Positions 53,120 through 64,000 of a stretch of 64,000 nt of DNA are shown here, piece by piece (the first letter of the stretch is position 1; each line of letters begins with the position of its first letter). This DNA comes from Hedera helix (taxonomy: Eukaryota > Streptophyta > Magnoliopsida > Apiales > Araliaceae). A model generated the notes under the pieces. The model worked only from the letters and a program-made list of their open reading frames with translations, did not search any database and was not told the DNA's origin. The translations under genes were made by a program, and so were the position numbers. The DNA is taken from NCBI GenBank assembly GCA_947179155.2, contig OX359278.1, positions 23,918,744-23,982,743 on the forward strand. Reading direction: 5' to 3'.

Positions 53120-54240
53120 TTTTGCTAGCAACTAACCTTAGGTTAGTTCTTATCTCATTTAACATTAGCTTTGACCACACCTTTTCCCATCACTTAACCA
53201 ACATATGGTTAAATCTCTACATTATACATATATATTATATATCTATACACTTTGACTAACATTACTTGCAACCATCAAAACTTGGCTTGATTTAAGGGAA
53301 TGGACTTGGTTGATTGACTAAAATGTGACATCTATCAAGCTTGAGTCTAGGCTTCCTTTTGAGTGTAAATAAAGCAACAAGCAAGCAAAATCTACACTCT
53401 TTTCACCAAGTGGGCCCCGAAATTCGGGATTTGCTCTAATATTACACCAATTTGGCTTTATTTTTATATCCTATATCATTATATAAGTATCCATATATAT
53501 ATACACCAATGTATATATATTGACCACAACTTTGACTATCATTTGGCTCCACATTGGATCAATTTAATATTTCTATTGGGCTCGTCAATTAAATTTGTTT
53601 GGGCTCAATTTAATTACTACATTGGGCTAATATTAAATACCCTATGTTACATTTAATTAAACAAGCATTGGGCTTGGTTAATTATTACATAAATCCATGT
53701 TCAAATTAAATTATATGGACTACTAGGTTAAATTAATTTGACCTAGTTTAATACCTCAATTGGACTTATAATATAATCCAATTAGATTTGCTATAATTAA
53801 TTCTACCACATTGGGTTACTTAATTAACCCATCCACGGTTAATTCTTAACCCCACATTTATTTATCTAGCAACTAACCAATGATTGGTTAATGTTATCTC
53901 TCTTGTCAACCAACTAGGGTTATTCAATTAACTAGACACTAGTTAATTCTCTACACTCAATCAATACTTGAAATGCTTCTCCCAACCATTGACCATCATT
54001 TGACTTTTAATGGTTTGGGCTACATAACTTACTTTTTATTGGCTCTCTTATTTAATTACCCATTTCATGCAAATATCTCCATATTGGGCTTACATCTATA
54101 ACAACTTATTAATTAAGTAAATTACTTAATTAATTAACTTCTTAATATTGTCCTTCAAGGCAATATTTCACTTCCCTACTTGTTACTCATAACCTTAATT
54201 CATAACTTATATAATTAATTCAATTAATTATATTACATGA
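53120..54240. repeat. Second hairpin-rich zone of the right LTR
   Basis: This is the counterpart of 45940-47060. The stems at 53130-53148, 53926-53948, 54109-54133 and 54209-54233 lie at the predicted positions. The 47056/54236 T/C difference falls just outside the last stem, and 53873 C disrupts the stem at 53872-53892. Confidence 0.83.
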
Positions 54241-54589
54241 CTTTTCTTTTTAATCCATACTAAAACTAATTAATTTATTAGTTTTATTAAGTATTTAATT
54301 TACTTCACACATCATCTTGTTTGACTAACAAACTCAACTATAGGTGTATATATATAAATATTAATATATTCACCTTCACTTCTCAATTGAATTTCTTTCT
54401 TAAATAAATTATCTACATGCATCATTAAAATATTCTCACATTTAATTTCTAACAAATAATTTATGTTAAAAAAAAATGTTTACCCATTTTCTACACATCT
54501 TCCTTCTCACCTTCTAGGTTTAAACCTTAACCTTTAATAAAATCAATTAAGATATTATTTAAAATCTTGGAAATATCTGGGATATTACA

Positions 54590-54594
54590 CGAAT
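54590..54594. repeat. Target-site duplication CGAAT, right copy
   Basis: It follows the element's terminal CA directly and matches 42420-42424. The satellite then resumes with AGCGAGTTTCCTC as expected. Confidence 0.95.
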
Positions 54595-54599
54595 AGCGA

Positions 54600-56080
54600 G
54601 TTTCCTCAAATGAAGACTTGTGTGCGTTGTACGCATTGTTCTCGATGCGAGAGTGATAGGATTGGTTCTTTTGAGACTAACCGATGTATAACGAAGTAAT
54701 ATGACTCTTAATCACCTATTTGTTTTCAAATTTAAAGGAAATAACGAAACGAATAGCGAGTTTCCTCAAATGAAGACTTGTGTGCGTTGTACGCATTGGT
54801 TTCAATGCGAGAGTGATAAAATTGGTCCTTTTGAGGCAAACCGGTGTATAACGAAGTAATATGACTCTTAATCACCTATTTGTTTTAAAATTTAGAGGAA
54901 ATAACGAAACGAATAGCGAGTTTCCTCAAATGAAGACTTGTGTGCGTTGTACGCATTGTTCTCGATGCGAGAGTGATAGGATTGGTTCTTTTGAGACTAA
55001 CCAATGTATAACGAAGTAATATTACTCTTAATCACCTATTTGTTTTAAAATTTAGAGGAAATAACGAAACGAATAGCGAGTTTCCTCAAATGAAGACTTG
55101 TGTGCGTTGTACGCATTGGTTTCAATGCGAGAGTGATAAAATTGGTCCTTTTGAGGCAAACCGGTGTATAACGAAGTAATATGACTCTTAATCACCTATT
55201 TGTTTGCAAATTTTGAGGAAATAACGAAACGAATAGCGAGTTTCCTCAAACGAAGACTTGTGTGCGTTGTACGCATTGGTTTCAATGCGAGAGTGATAGG
55301 ATTGGTCCTTTTGAGGCTAACCGATGTATACCGAAGTAGTGTGACTCTTAATCACCTATTTGTTTGCAAATTTTGAGGAAAGAACGAAACGAATAGCGAA
55401 TTTCCTCAAATGAAGACTTGTGTGCGTTGTACGCATTGTTCTCGATGCGAGAGTGATAGGATTGGTTCTTTTGAGGCTAACCGATGTATAACGAAGTAAT
55501 ATGACTCTTAATCACCTATTTGTTTTAAAATTTAGAGGAAATAACGAGACGAATAGCGAGTTTCCTCAAATGAAGACTTGTGTGCGTTGTACGCATTGGT
55601 TTCAATGCGAGAGTGATAAAATTGGTCCTTTTGAGGCAAACCGGTGTATAACGAAGTAATATGACCCTTAATCACCTATTTGTTTTAAAATTTAGAGGAA
55701 ATAACGAAATGAATAGCGAGTTTCCTCAAATGAAGACTTCTGTGCGTTGTACGCATTGGTTTCAATGCGAGAGTGATAAAATTGGTCCTTTTGAGGCAAA
55801 CCGGTGTACAACGAAGTAATATGACTCTTAATCACCTATTTATTTGCAAATTTTGAGGAAATAACGAAACGAATAGCGAGTTTCCTCAAACGAAGACTTG
55901 TGTGCGTTGTACGCATTGGTTTCAATGCGAGAGTGATAGGATTGGTCCTTTTGAGGCTAACCGATGTATACCGAAGTAGTGTGACTCTTAATCACCTATT
56001 TGTTTGCAAATTTTGAGGAAAGAACGAAACGAATAGCGAATTTCCTCAAATGAAGACTTGTGTGCGTTGTACGCATTGTT
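54600..56080 (-). repeat. Segment duplicated 4,320 bp downstream (27 monomers)
   Basis: The partner is about 58920-60400. Shared variants at 4320 bp are CCAATGTATA with AATATTACTC (55001, 59321), GTAGTGTGACTC (55336, 59656, and again 55976, 60296), GCGAATTTCCTC (55397, 59717) and ACGAAATGAATAG with GACTTCTGTG (near 55704, 60024). After about 56240 the matching offset falls to 4160 (TGTACACCGAAG 56285 and 60445; TGTGTGTTG 56860 and 61020), so one copy has gained or lost one monomer. Confidence 0.82.
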
Positions 56081-59000
56081 CTCGATGCGAGAGTGATAGG
56101 ATTGGTCCTTTTGAGGCTAACCGATGTATAACGAAGTAATATGACTCTTAATCACCTATTTGTTTGCAAAATTTGACGAAATAACGAAACGAATACCGAG
56201 TTTCCTCAAATGAAGACTTGTGTGCGTTGTACGCATTGGTTTCAATGTGAGAGTGATAGGATTGGTCCTTTTGAGGCTAACCGATGTACACCGAAGTAAT
56301 ATGACTCTTAATCACCTATTTGTTTGCAAATTTTGAGGAAAGAACGAAACGAATAGCGAGTTTACTCAAATGAAGACTTGTGAGAGTTGTACGCATTGGT
56401 TTCAATGCGAGAGTGATAGGATTGGTCCTTTTGAGGCTAACCGATGTATACCGAAGTAATATGACTCTTAATCACCTATTTGTTTGCAAATTTTGAGCAA
56501 AGAACGAAACGAATAGCGAGTTTACTCAAATGAAGACTTGTGAGAGTTGTACGCATTGGTTTCAATGCGAGAGTGATAGGATTGGTCCTTTTGAGGCTAA
56601 CCGATGTATACCGAAGTAATATGACTCTTAATCACCTATTTGTTTGCAAATTTTGAGGAAAGAAGGAAACGAATAGCGAGTTTCCTCAAATGAAGACTTG
56701 TGTGCGTTGTACGCATTGTTCTCGATGCGAGAGTGATAGGATTGGTTCTTTTGAGACTAACCGATGTATAACGAAGTAATATGACTCTTAATCACCTATT
56801 TGTTTTCAAATTTAGAGGAAATAACGAAACGAATAGCGAGTTTCCTCAAATGAAGAGTTGTGTGTGTTGTACGCATTGGTTTCAATGCGAGAGTGATAGG
56901 ATTGGTCCTTTTGAGGCTAACCGATGTATACCGAAGTAGTATGACTCTTAATCACCTATTTGTTTGCAAATTTTGAGGAAAGAACGAAACAAATAGCGAG
57001 TTTCCTCAAATGAAGACTTGTGTGCGTTGTACGCATTGGTTTCAATGCGAGAGTGATAGGATTGGTCCTTTTGAGGATAACCGATGTATACCGAAGTAAT
57101 ATGACTCTTAATCACCTATTTGTTTGCAAATTTTGAGGAAAGAACGAAACGAATAGCGAGTTTCCTCAAATGAAGACTTGTGTGCGTTGTACGCATTGGT
57201 TTCAATGCGAGAGTGATAGGATTGGTCCTTTTGAGGCTAACCGATGTATACCGAAGTAGTATGACTCTTAATCACATATTTGTTTGCAAATTTTGAGGAA
57301 AGAACGAAACAAATAGCGAGTTTCCTCAAATAAAGACTTGTGTGCGTTGTACGCATTGGTTTCAATGCGAGAGTGATAGGATTGGTCCTTTTGAGGCTAA
57401 CCGATGTATACCGAAGTAGTATGACTCTTAATCACCTATTTGTTTGCAAATTTTGAGGAAAGAACGAAACAAATAGCGAGTTTCCTCAAATGAAGACTTG
57501 TGTGCGTTGTACGCATTGGTTTCAATGCGAGAGTGATAGGATTGGTCCTTTTGAGGATAACCGATGTATACCGAAGTAATATGACTCTTAATCACCTATT
57601 TGTTTGCAAAATTTGAGGAAAGAACGAAACGAATAGCGAGTTTCCTCAAATGAAGACTTGTGTGCGTTGTACGCATTGGTTTCAATGCGAGAATGATAGG
57701 ATTGGTCCTTTTGAGGCTAACCGATGTATACCGAAGTAGTATGACTCTTAATCACCTATTTGTTTGCAAATTTTGAGGAAAGAAGGAAACGAATAGCGAG
57801 TTTCCTCAAATGAAGACTTGTGTGCGTTGTACGCATTGTTCTCGATGCGAGAGTGATAGGATTGGTTCTTTTGAGACTAACCGATGTATAACGAAGTAAT
57901 ATGACTCTTAATCACCTATTTGTTTTCAAATTTAAAGGAAATAACGAAACGAATAGCGAGTTTCCTCAAATGAAGACTTGTGTGCGTTGTACGCATTGGT
58001 TTCAATGCGAGAGTGATAAAATTGGTCCTTTTGAGGCAAACCGGTGTATAACGAAGTAATATGACTCTTAATCACCTATTTGTTTTAAAATTTAGAGGAA
58101 ATAACGAAACGAATAGCGAGTTTCCTCAAATGAAGACTTGTGTGCGTTGTACGCATTGTTCTTGATGCGAGAGTGATAGGATTGGTTCTTTTGAGACTAA
58201 CCGATGTATAACGAAGTAATATGACTTTTAATCACCTATTTGTTTTAAAATTTAGAGGAAATAACGAAACGAATAGCGAGTTTCCTCAAATGAAGACTTG
58301 TGTGCGTTGTACGCATTGGTTTCAATGCGAGAGTGATAAAATTGGTCCTTTTGAGGCAAACCGGTGTATAACGAAGTAATATGACTCTTAATCACCTATT
58401 TGTTTGCAAATTTTGAGGAAATAACGAAACGAATAGCGAGTTTCCTCAAACGAAGACTTGTGTGCGTTGTACGCATTGGTTTCAATGCGAGAGTGATAGG
58501 ATTGGTCCTTTTGAGGCTAACCGATGTATACCGAAGTAGTGTGACTCTTAATCACCTATTTGTTTGCAAATTTTGAGGAAAGAACGAAACGAATAGCGAG
58601 TTTCCTCAAATGAAGACTTGTGTGCGTTGTACGCATTGTTCTCGATGCGAGAGTGATAGGATTGGTCCTTTTGAGGCTAACCGATGTATAACGAAGTAAT
58701 ATGACTCTTAATCACCTATTTGTTCGCAAAATTTGAGGAAATAACGAAACGAATACCGAGTTTCCTCAAATGAAGACTTGTGTGCGTTGTACGCATTGGT
58801 TTCAATGCGAGAGTGATAGGATTGGTCCTTTTGAGGCTAACCGATGTATACCGAAGTAATATGACTCTTAATCACCTATTTGTTTGCAAATTTTGAGGAA
58901 AGAACGAAACGAATAGCGAGTTTCCTCAAATGAAGACTTGTGTGCGTTGTACGCATTGTTCTCGATGCGAGAGTGATAGGATTGGTTCTTTTGAGACTAA

Positions 59001-61909
59001 CCGATGTATAACGAAGTAATATGACTCTTAATCACCTATTTGTTTTCAAATTTAAAGGAAATAACGAAACGAATAGCGAGTTTCCTCAAATGAAGACTTG
59101 TGTGCGTTGTACGCATTGGTTTCAATGCGAGAGTGATAAAATTGGTCCTTTTGAGGCAAACCGGTGTATAACGAAGTAATATGACTCTTAATCACCTATT
59201 TGTTTTAAAATTTAGAGGAAATAACGAAACGAATAGCGAGTTTCCTCAAATGAAGACTTGTGTGCGTTGTACGCATTGTTCTCGATGCGAGAGTGATAGG
59301 ATTGGTTCTTTTGAGACTAACCAATGTATAACGAAGTAATATTACTCTTAATCACCTATTTGTTTTAAAATTTAGAGGAAATAACGAAACGAATAGCGAG
59401 TTTCCTCAAATGAAGACTTCTGTGCGTTGTACGCATTGGTTTCAATTCGAGAGTGATAAAATTGGTCCTTTTGAGGCAAACCGGTGTATAACGAAGTAAT
59501 ATGACTCTTAAGCACCTATTTGTTTGCAAATTTTGAGGAAATAACGAAACGAATAGCGAGTTTCCTCAAACGAAGACTTGTGTGCGTTGTACGCATTGGT
59601 TTCAATGCGAGAGTGATAGGATTGGTCCTTTTGAGGCTAACCGATGTATACCGAAGTAGTGTGACTCTTAATCACCTATTTGTTTGCAAATTTTGAGGAA
59701 AGAACGAAACGAATAGCGAATTTCCTCAAATGAAGACTTGTGTGCGTTGTACGCATTGTTCTCGATGCGAGAGAGATAGGATTGGTTCTTTTGAGGCTAA
59801 CCGATGTATAACGAAGTAATATGACTCTTAATCACCTATTTGTTTTAAAATTTAGAGGAAATAACGAGACGAATAGCGAGTTTCCTCAAATGAAGACTTG
59901 TGTGCGTTGTACGCATTGGTTTCAATGCGAGAGTGATAAAATTGGTCCTTTTGAGGCAAACCGGTGTATAACGAAGTAATATGACCCTTAATCACCTATT
60001 TGTTTTAAAATTTAGAGGAAATAACGAAATGAATAGCGAGTTTCCTCAAATGAAGACTTCTGTGCGTTGTACGCATTGGTTTCAATGCGAGAGTGATAAA
60101 ATTGGTCCTTTTGAGGCAAACCGGTGTATAACGAAGTAATATGACTCTTAATCACCTATTTGTTTGCAAATTTTGAGGAAATAACGAAACGAATAGCGAG
60201 TTTCCTCAAACGAAGACTTGTGTGCGTTGTACGCATTGGTTTCAATGCGAGAGTGATAGGATTGGTCCTTTTGAGGCTAACCGATGTATACCGACGTAGT
60301 GTGACTCTTAATCACCTATTTGTTTGCAAATTTTGAGGAAAGAACGAAACGAATAGCGAATTTCCTCAAATGAAGACTTGTGTGCGTTGTACGCATTGTT
60401 CTCGGTGCGAGAGTGATAGGATTGGTCCTTTTGAGGCTAACCGATGTACACCGAAGTAATATGACTCTTAATCACCTATTTGTTTGCAAATTTTGAGGAA
60501 AGAACGAAACGAATAGCGAGTTTACTCAAATGAAGACTTGTGAGAGTTGTACGCATTGGTTTCAATGCGAGAGTGATAGGATTGGTCCTTTTGAGGCTAA
60601 CCGATGTATACCGAAGTAATATGACTCTTAATCACCTATTTGTTTGCAAATTTTGAGGAAAGAACGAAACGAATAGCGAGTTTCCTCAAATGAAGACTTG
60701 TGAGAGTTGTACGCATTGGTTTCAATGCGAGAGTGATAGGATTGGTCCTTTTGAGGCTAACCGATGTATACCGAAGTAATATGACTCTTAATCACCTATT
60801 TGTTTGCAAATTTTGAGGAAAGAAGGAAACGAATAGCGAGTTTCCTCAAATGAAGACTTGTGTGCGTTGTACGCATTGTTCTCGATGCGAGAGTGATAGG
60901 ATTGGTTCTTTTGAGACTAACCGATGTATAACGAAGTAATATGACTCTTAATCACCTATTTGTTTTCAAATTTAGAGGAAATAACGAAACGAATAGCGAG
61001 TTTCCTCAAATGAAGACTTGTGTGTGTTGTACGCATTGGTTTCAATGCGAGAGTGATAGGATTGGTCCTTTTGAGGCTAACCGATGTATACCGAAGTAGT
61101 ATGACTCTTAATCACCTATTTGTTTGCAAATTTTGAGGAAAGAACGAAACAAATAGCGAGTTTCCTCAAATGAAGACTTGTGTGCGTTGTACGCATTGGT
61201 TTCAATGCGAGAGTGATAGGATTGGTTCTTTTGAGACTAACCGATGTATAACGAAGTAATATGACTCTTAATCACCTATTTGTTTTAAAATTTAGAGGAA
61301 ATAACGAGACGAATAGCGAGTTTCCTCAAATGAAGACTTGTGTGCGTTGTACGCATTGGTTTCAATGCGAGAGTGATAAAATTGGTCCTTTTGAGGCAAA
61401 CCGGTGTATAACGAAGTAATATGACCCTTAATCACCTATTTGTTTTAAAATTTAGAGGAAAAAACGAAACGAATAGCGAGTTTCCTCAAATGAAGACTTG
61501 TGTGCGTTGTACGCATTGGTTTCAATGCGAGAGTGATAGGATTGGTCCTTTTGAGGCTAACCGATGTATACCGAAGTAGTATGACTCTTAATCACCTATT
61601 TGTTTGCAAATTTTGAGGAAAGAAGGAAACGAATAGCGAGTTTCCTCAAATGAAGACTTGTGTGCGTTGTACGCATTGTTCTCGATGCGAGAGTGATAGG
61701 ATTGGTTCTTTTGAGACTAACCGATGTAGAACGAAGTAATATGACTCTTAATCACCTATTTGTTTTCAAATTTAGAGGAAATAACGAAACGAATAGCGAG
61801 TTTCCTCAAATGAAGACTTGTGTGCGTTGTACGCATTGGTTTCAATGCGAGAGTGATAGGATTGGTCCTTTTGAGGCTAACCGATGTATACCGAAGTAGT
61901 ATGACTCTT

Positions 61910-63000
61910 AATCACCTATTTGTTTTCAAATTTTGAGGAAAGAACGAAACAAATAGCGAGTTTCCTCAAATGAAGACTTGTGTGCGTTGTACGCATTGGT
62001 TTCAATGCGAGAGTGATAGGATTGGTCCTTTTGAGGATAACCGATGTATACCGAAGTAATATGACTCTTAATCACCTATTTGTTTGCAAATTTTGAGGAA
62101 AGAACGAAACGAATAGCGAGTTTCCTCAAATGAAGACTTGTCTGCGTTGTACGCACTGGTTTCAATGCGAGAGTGATAGGATTGGTCCTTTTGTGGCTAA
62201 CCGATGTATACCGAAGTAGTATGACTCTTAATCACCTATTTGTTTGCAAATTTTGAGGAAAGAAGGAAACGAATAGCGAGTTTCCTCAAATGAAGACTTG
62301 TGTGCGTTGTACGCATTGTTCTCGATGCGAGAGTGATAGGATTGGTTCTTTTGAGACTAACCGATGTATAACGAAGTAATATGACTCTTAATCACCTATT
62401 TGTTTTCAAATTTAAAGGAAATAACGAAACGAATAGCGAGTTTCATCAAATGAAGAATTGTGTGCGTTGTACGCATTGGTTTCAATGCGAGAGTGATAAA
62501 ATTGGTCCTTTTGAGGCAAACCGGTGTATAACGAAGTAATATGACTCTTAATCACCTATTTGTTTTAAAATTTAGAGGAAATAACGAAACGAATAGCGAG
62601 TTTCCTCAAATGAAGACTTGTGTGCGTTGTACGCATTGTTCTCGATGCGAGAGTGATAGGATTGGTTCTTTTGAGACTAACCGATGTATAACGAAGTAAT
62701 ATGACTCTTAATCACCTATTTGTTTTAAAATTTAGAGGATATAACGAAACGAATAGCGAGTTTCCTCAAATGAAGACTTGTGTGCGTTGTACGCATTGGT
62801 TTCAATGCGAGAGTGATAAAATTGGTCCTTTTGAGGCAAACCGGTGTATAACGAAGTAATATGACTCTTAATCACCTATTTGTTTGCAAATTTTGAGGAA
62901 ATAACGAAACGAATAGCGAGTTTCCTCAAACGAAGACTTGTGTGCGTTGTACGCATTGGTTTCAATGCGAGAGTGATAGGATTGGTCCTTTTGAGGCTAA
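61910..63000 (-). repeat. Paralogous copy of the insertion locus without the element
   Basis: 61910-62274 matches 42060-42424 (offset 19850), including GAGGATAACC and the unusual TTTTGTGGCTAACC (62188 and 42338). 62270 onward matches 54590 onward (offset 7680, 48 monomers), including CCTCAAACGAAGAC near 62924 and 55244. The site reads GAAGGAAACGAATAGCGAG uninterrupted, with a single CGAAT at 62270-62274. Confidence 0.82.
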
Positions 63001-64000
63001 CCGATGTATACCGAAGTAGTATGACTCTTAATCACCTATTTGTTTGCAAATTTTGAGGAAAGAACGAAACGAATAGCGAGTTTCCTCAAATGAAGACTTG
63101 TGTGCGTTGTACGCATTGTTCTCGATGCGAGAGTGATAGGATTGGTCCTTTTGAGGCTAACCGATGTATAACGAAGTAATATGACTCTTAATCACCTATT
63201 TGTTTGCAAAATTTGAGGAAATAACGAAACGAATACCGAGTTTCCTCAAATGAACACTTGTGTGCGTTGTACGCATTGGTTTCAATGCGAGAGTGATAGG
63301 ATTGGTCCTTTTGAGGCTAACCGATGTATACCGAAGTAATATGACTCTTAATCACCTATTTGTTTGCAAATTTTGAGGAAAGAAGGAAACCAATAGCGAG
63401 TTTACTCAAATGAAGACTTGTGAGAGTTGTACGCATTGGTTTCAATGCGAGAGTGATAGGATTGGTCCTTTTCAGGCTAACCGATGTATACCGAAGTAAT
63501 ATGACTCTTAATCACCTATTTGTTTGCAAATTTTGAGGAAAGAACGAAACGAATAGCGAGTTTCCTCAAATGAAGACTTGTGTGCGTTGTACGCATTGTT
63601 CTCGATGCGAGAGTGATAGGATTGGTTCTTTTGAGACTAACCGATGTATAACGAAGTAATATGACTCCTAATCACCTATTTGTTTTAAAATTTAGAGGAA
63701 ATAACGAGACGAATAGCGAGTTTCCTCAAATGAAGACTTGTGTGCGTTGTACGCATTGGTTTCAATGCGAGAGTGATAAAATTGGTCCTTTTGAGGCAAA
63801 CCGGTGTATAACGAAGTAATATGACCCTTAATCACCTATTTGTTTTAAAATTTAGAGGAAATAACGAAACGAATAGCGAGTTTCCTCAAATGAAGACTTG
63901 TGTGCGTTGTACGCATTGGTTTCAATGCGAGAGTGATAGGATTGGTCCTTTTGAGCCTACCGATGTATACCGAAGTAGTATGACTCTTAATCACCTATTT

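Larger units (their letters stand above)
42425..54589 (-). mobile_element. Non-autonomous LTR retrotransposon (LARD-like), 12,165 bp
   Basis: This is a complete element inserted in the satellite. Read on the minus strand it has a 5' LTR (49605-54589), a tRNA-iMet primer site, a 2,195-bp internal domain, a polypurine tract and a 3' LTR (42425-47409). LTR termini on that strand are TGTAATATCCC and GGGTCGTCACA. I see no gag, protease, reverse transcriptase, RNase H or integrase: the longest internal frame is 72 residues and unrecognisable. Mobilisation must therefore have depended on proteins from another element. The size and lack of coding resemble the large retrotransposon derivatives (LARDs) of plants, though with longer LTRs and a shorter core. 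Superfamily cannot be assigned without coding sequence. Removing the element plus one CGAAT restores the flanking 160-bp register exactly. Confidence 0.95.
49605..54589 (-). repeat. 5' LTR (4,985 bp) of the retrotransposon
   Basis: This is the near-identical partner of 42425-47409 (11 differences counted, about 0.22%). It should contain the promoter of the genomic transcript on the minus strand. Small frames at 50375-50563 and 52105-52347 mirror those of the other LTR and are not called as genes. The change at 53873 (C versus T at 46693) breaks the outermost pairs of one hairpin, consistent with no constraint since insertion. Confidence 0.95.
54590..64000 (-). repeat. 160-bp satellite array, reverse arm after the retrotransposon
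   Basis: About 59 reverse-orientation monomers. The junction at 54682 is 12,330 bp from that at 42352, which is 12,165 + 5 + 160, so phase is kept across the insertion. From 54682 to 63961 there are exactly 58 monomers apart from a 1-bp loss near 63957 (GAGCCTACCG). Variant content matches 35002-42424. The array continues to the window end. No gene is present. Confidence 0.97.

Overview
This window contains no gene I can support. It is constitutive-heterochromatin-type DNA, most likely from a flowering plant. It consists of about 322 copies of a 160-bp tandem satellite, interrupted by one assembly gap and one young, non-coding LTR retrotransposon. The plant call rests on the retrotransposon: its primer-binding site is a perfect 12-nt complement of the plant initiator tRNA-Met 3' end, its ends are TG...CA, and its LTRs are about 5 kb. 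A 160-bp satellite organised into higher-order repeats fits a centromeric or pericentromeric array, but a knob or subtelomeric array cannot be excluded from sequence alone. I do not recognise the satellite family or the species.

Layout. (1) 1-34801: 217 complete monomers plus a partial one, all head to tail, read here as starting at GTTAG. (2) 34802-35001: exactly 200 Ns. (3) 35002-42424: the same satellite in the opposite orientation, about 46 monomers. (4) 42425-54589: a 12,165-bp LTR element in minus orientation with two 4,985-bp LTRs, a 2,195-bp internal region without gag or pol, a 5-bp target duplication CGAAT, a primer-binding site and a polypurine tract. (5) 54590-64000: the reverse-orientation satellite resumes in exact 160-bp register, about 59 monomers.

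The array has two main monomer types that often alternate (320-bp dimers): A, with GTTAGCCTCAAAAGGACC and an intact CGCATTG/CAATGCG dyad, and B, with GTTAGTCTCAAAAGAACC and a weakened dyad. On top of this are many nested multi-monomer duplications with exact monomer-multiple spacings (480, 960, 1120, 1600, 1760, 1920, 2560, 4320, 4480, 5760, 7680 bp). They show continuing local amplification by unequal exchange or conversion. Monomer length is very rigid: I found only eleven length changes in the whole array.

The most unusual structure is inside the LTRs. Over roughly 3.5 kb each LTR carries a long train of short perfect hairpins (8-12 bp stems, 1-7 nt loops) whose stem sequences differ from one to the next while staying self-complementary. 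The main caution is that the satellite changes orientation exactly at the 200-N gap, so the inversion may be a scaffolding artefact.
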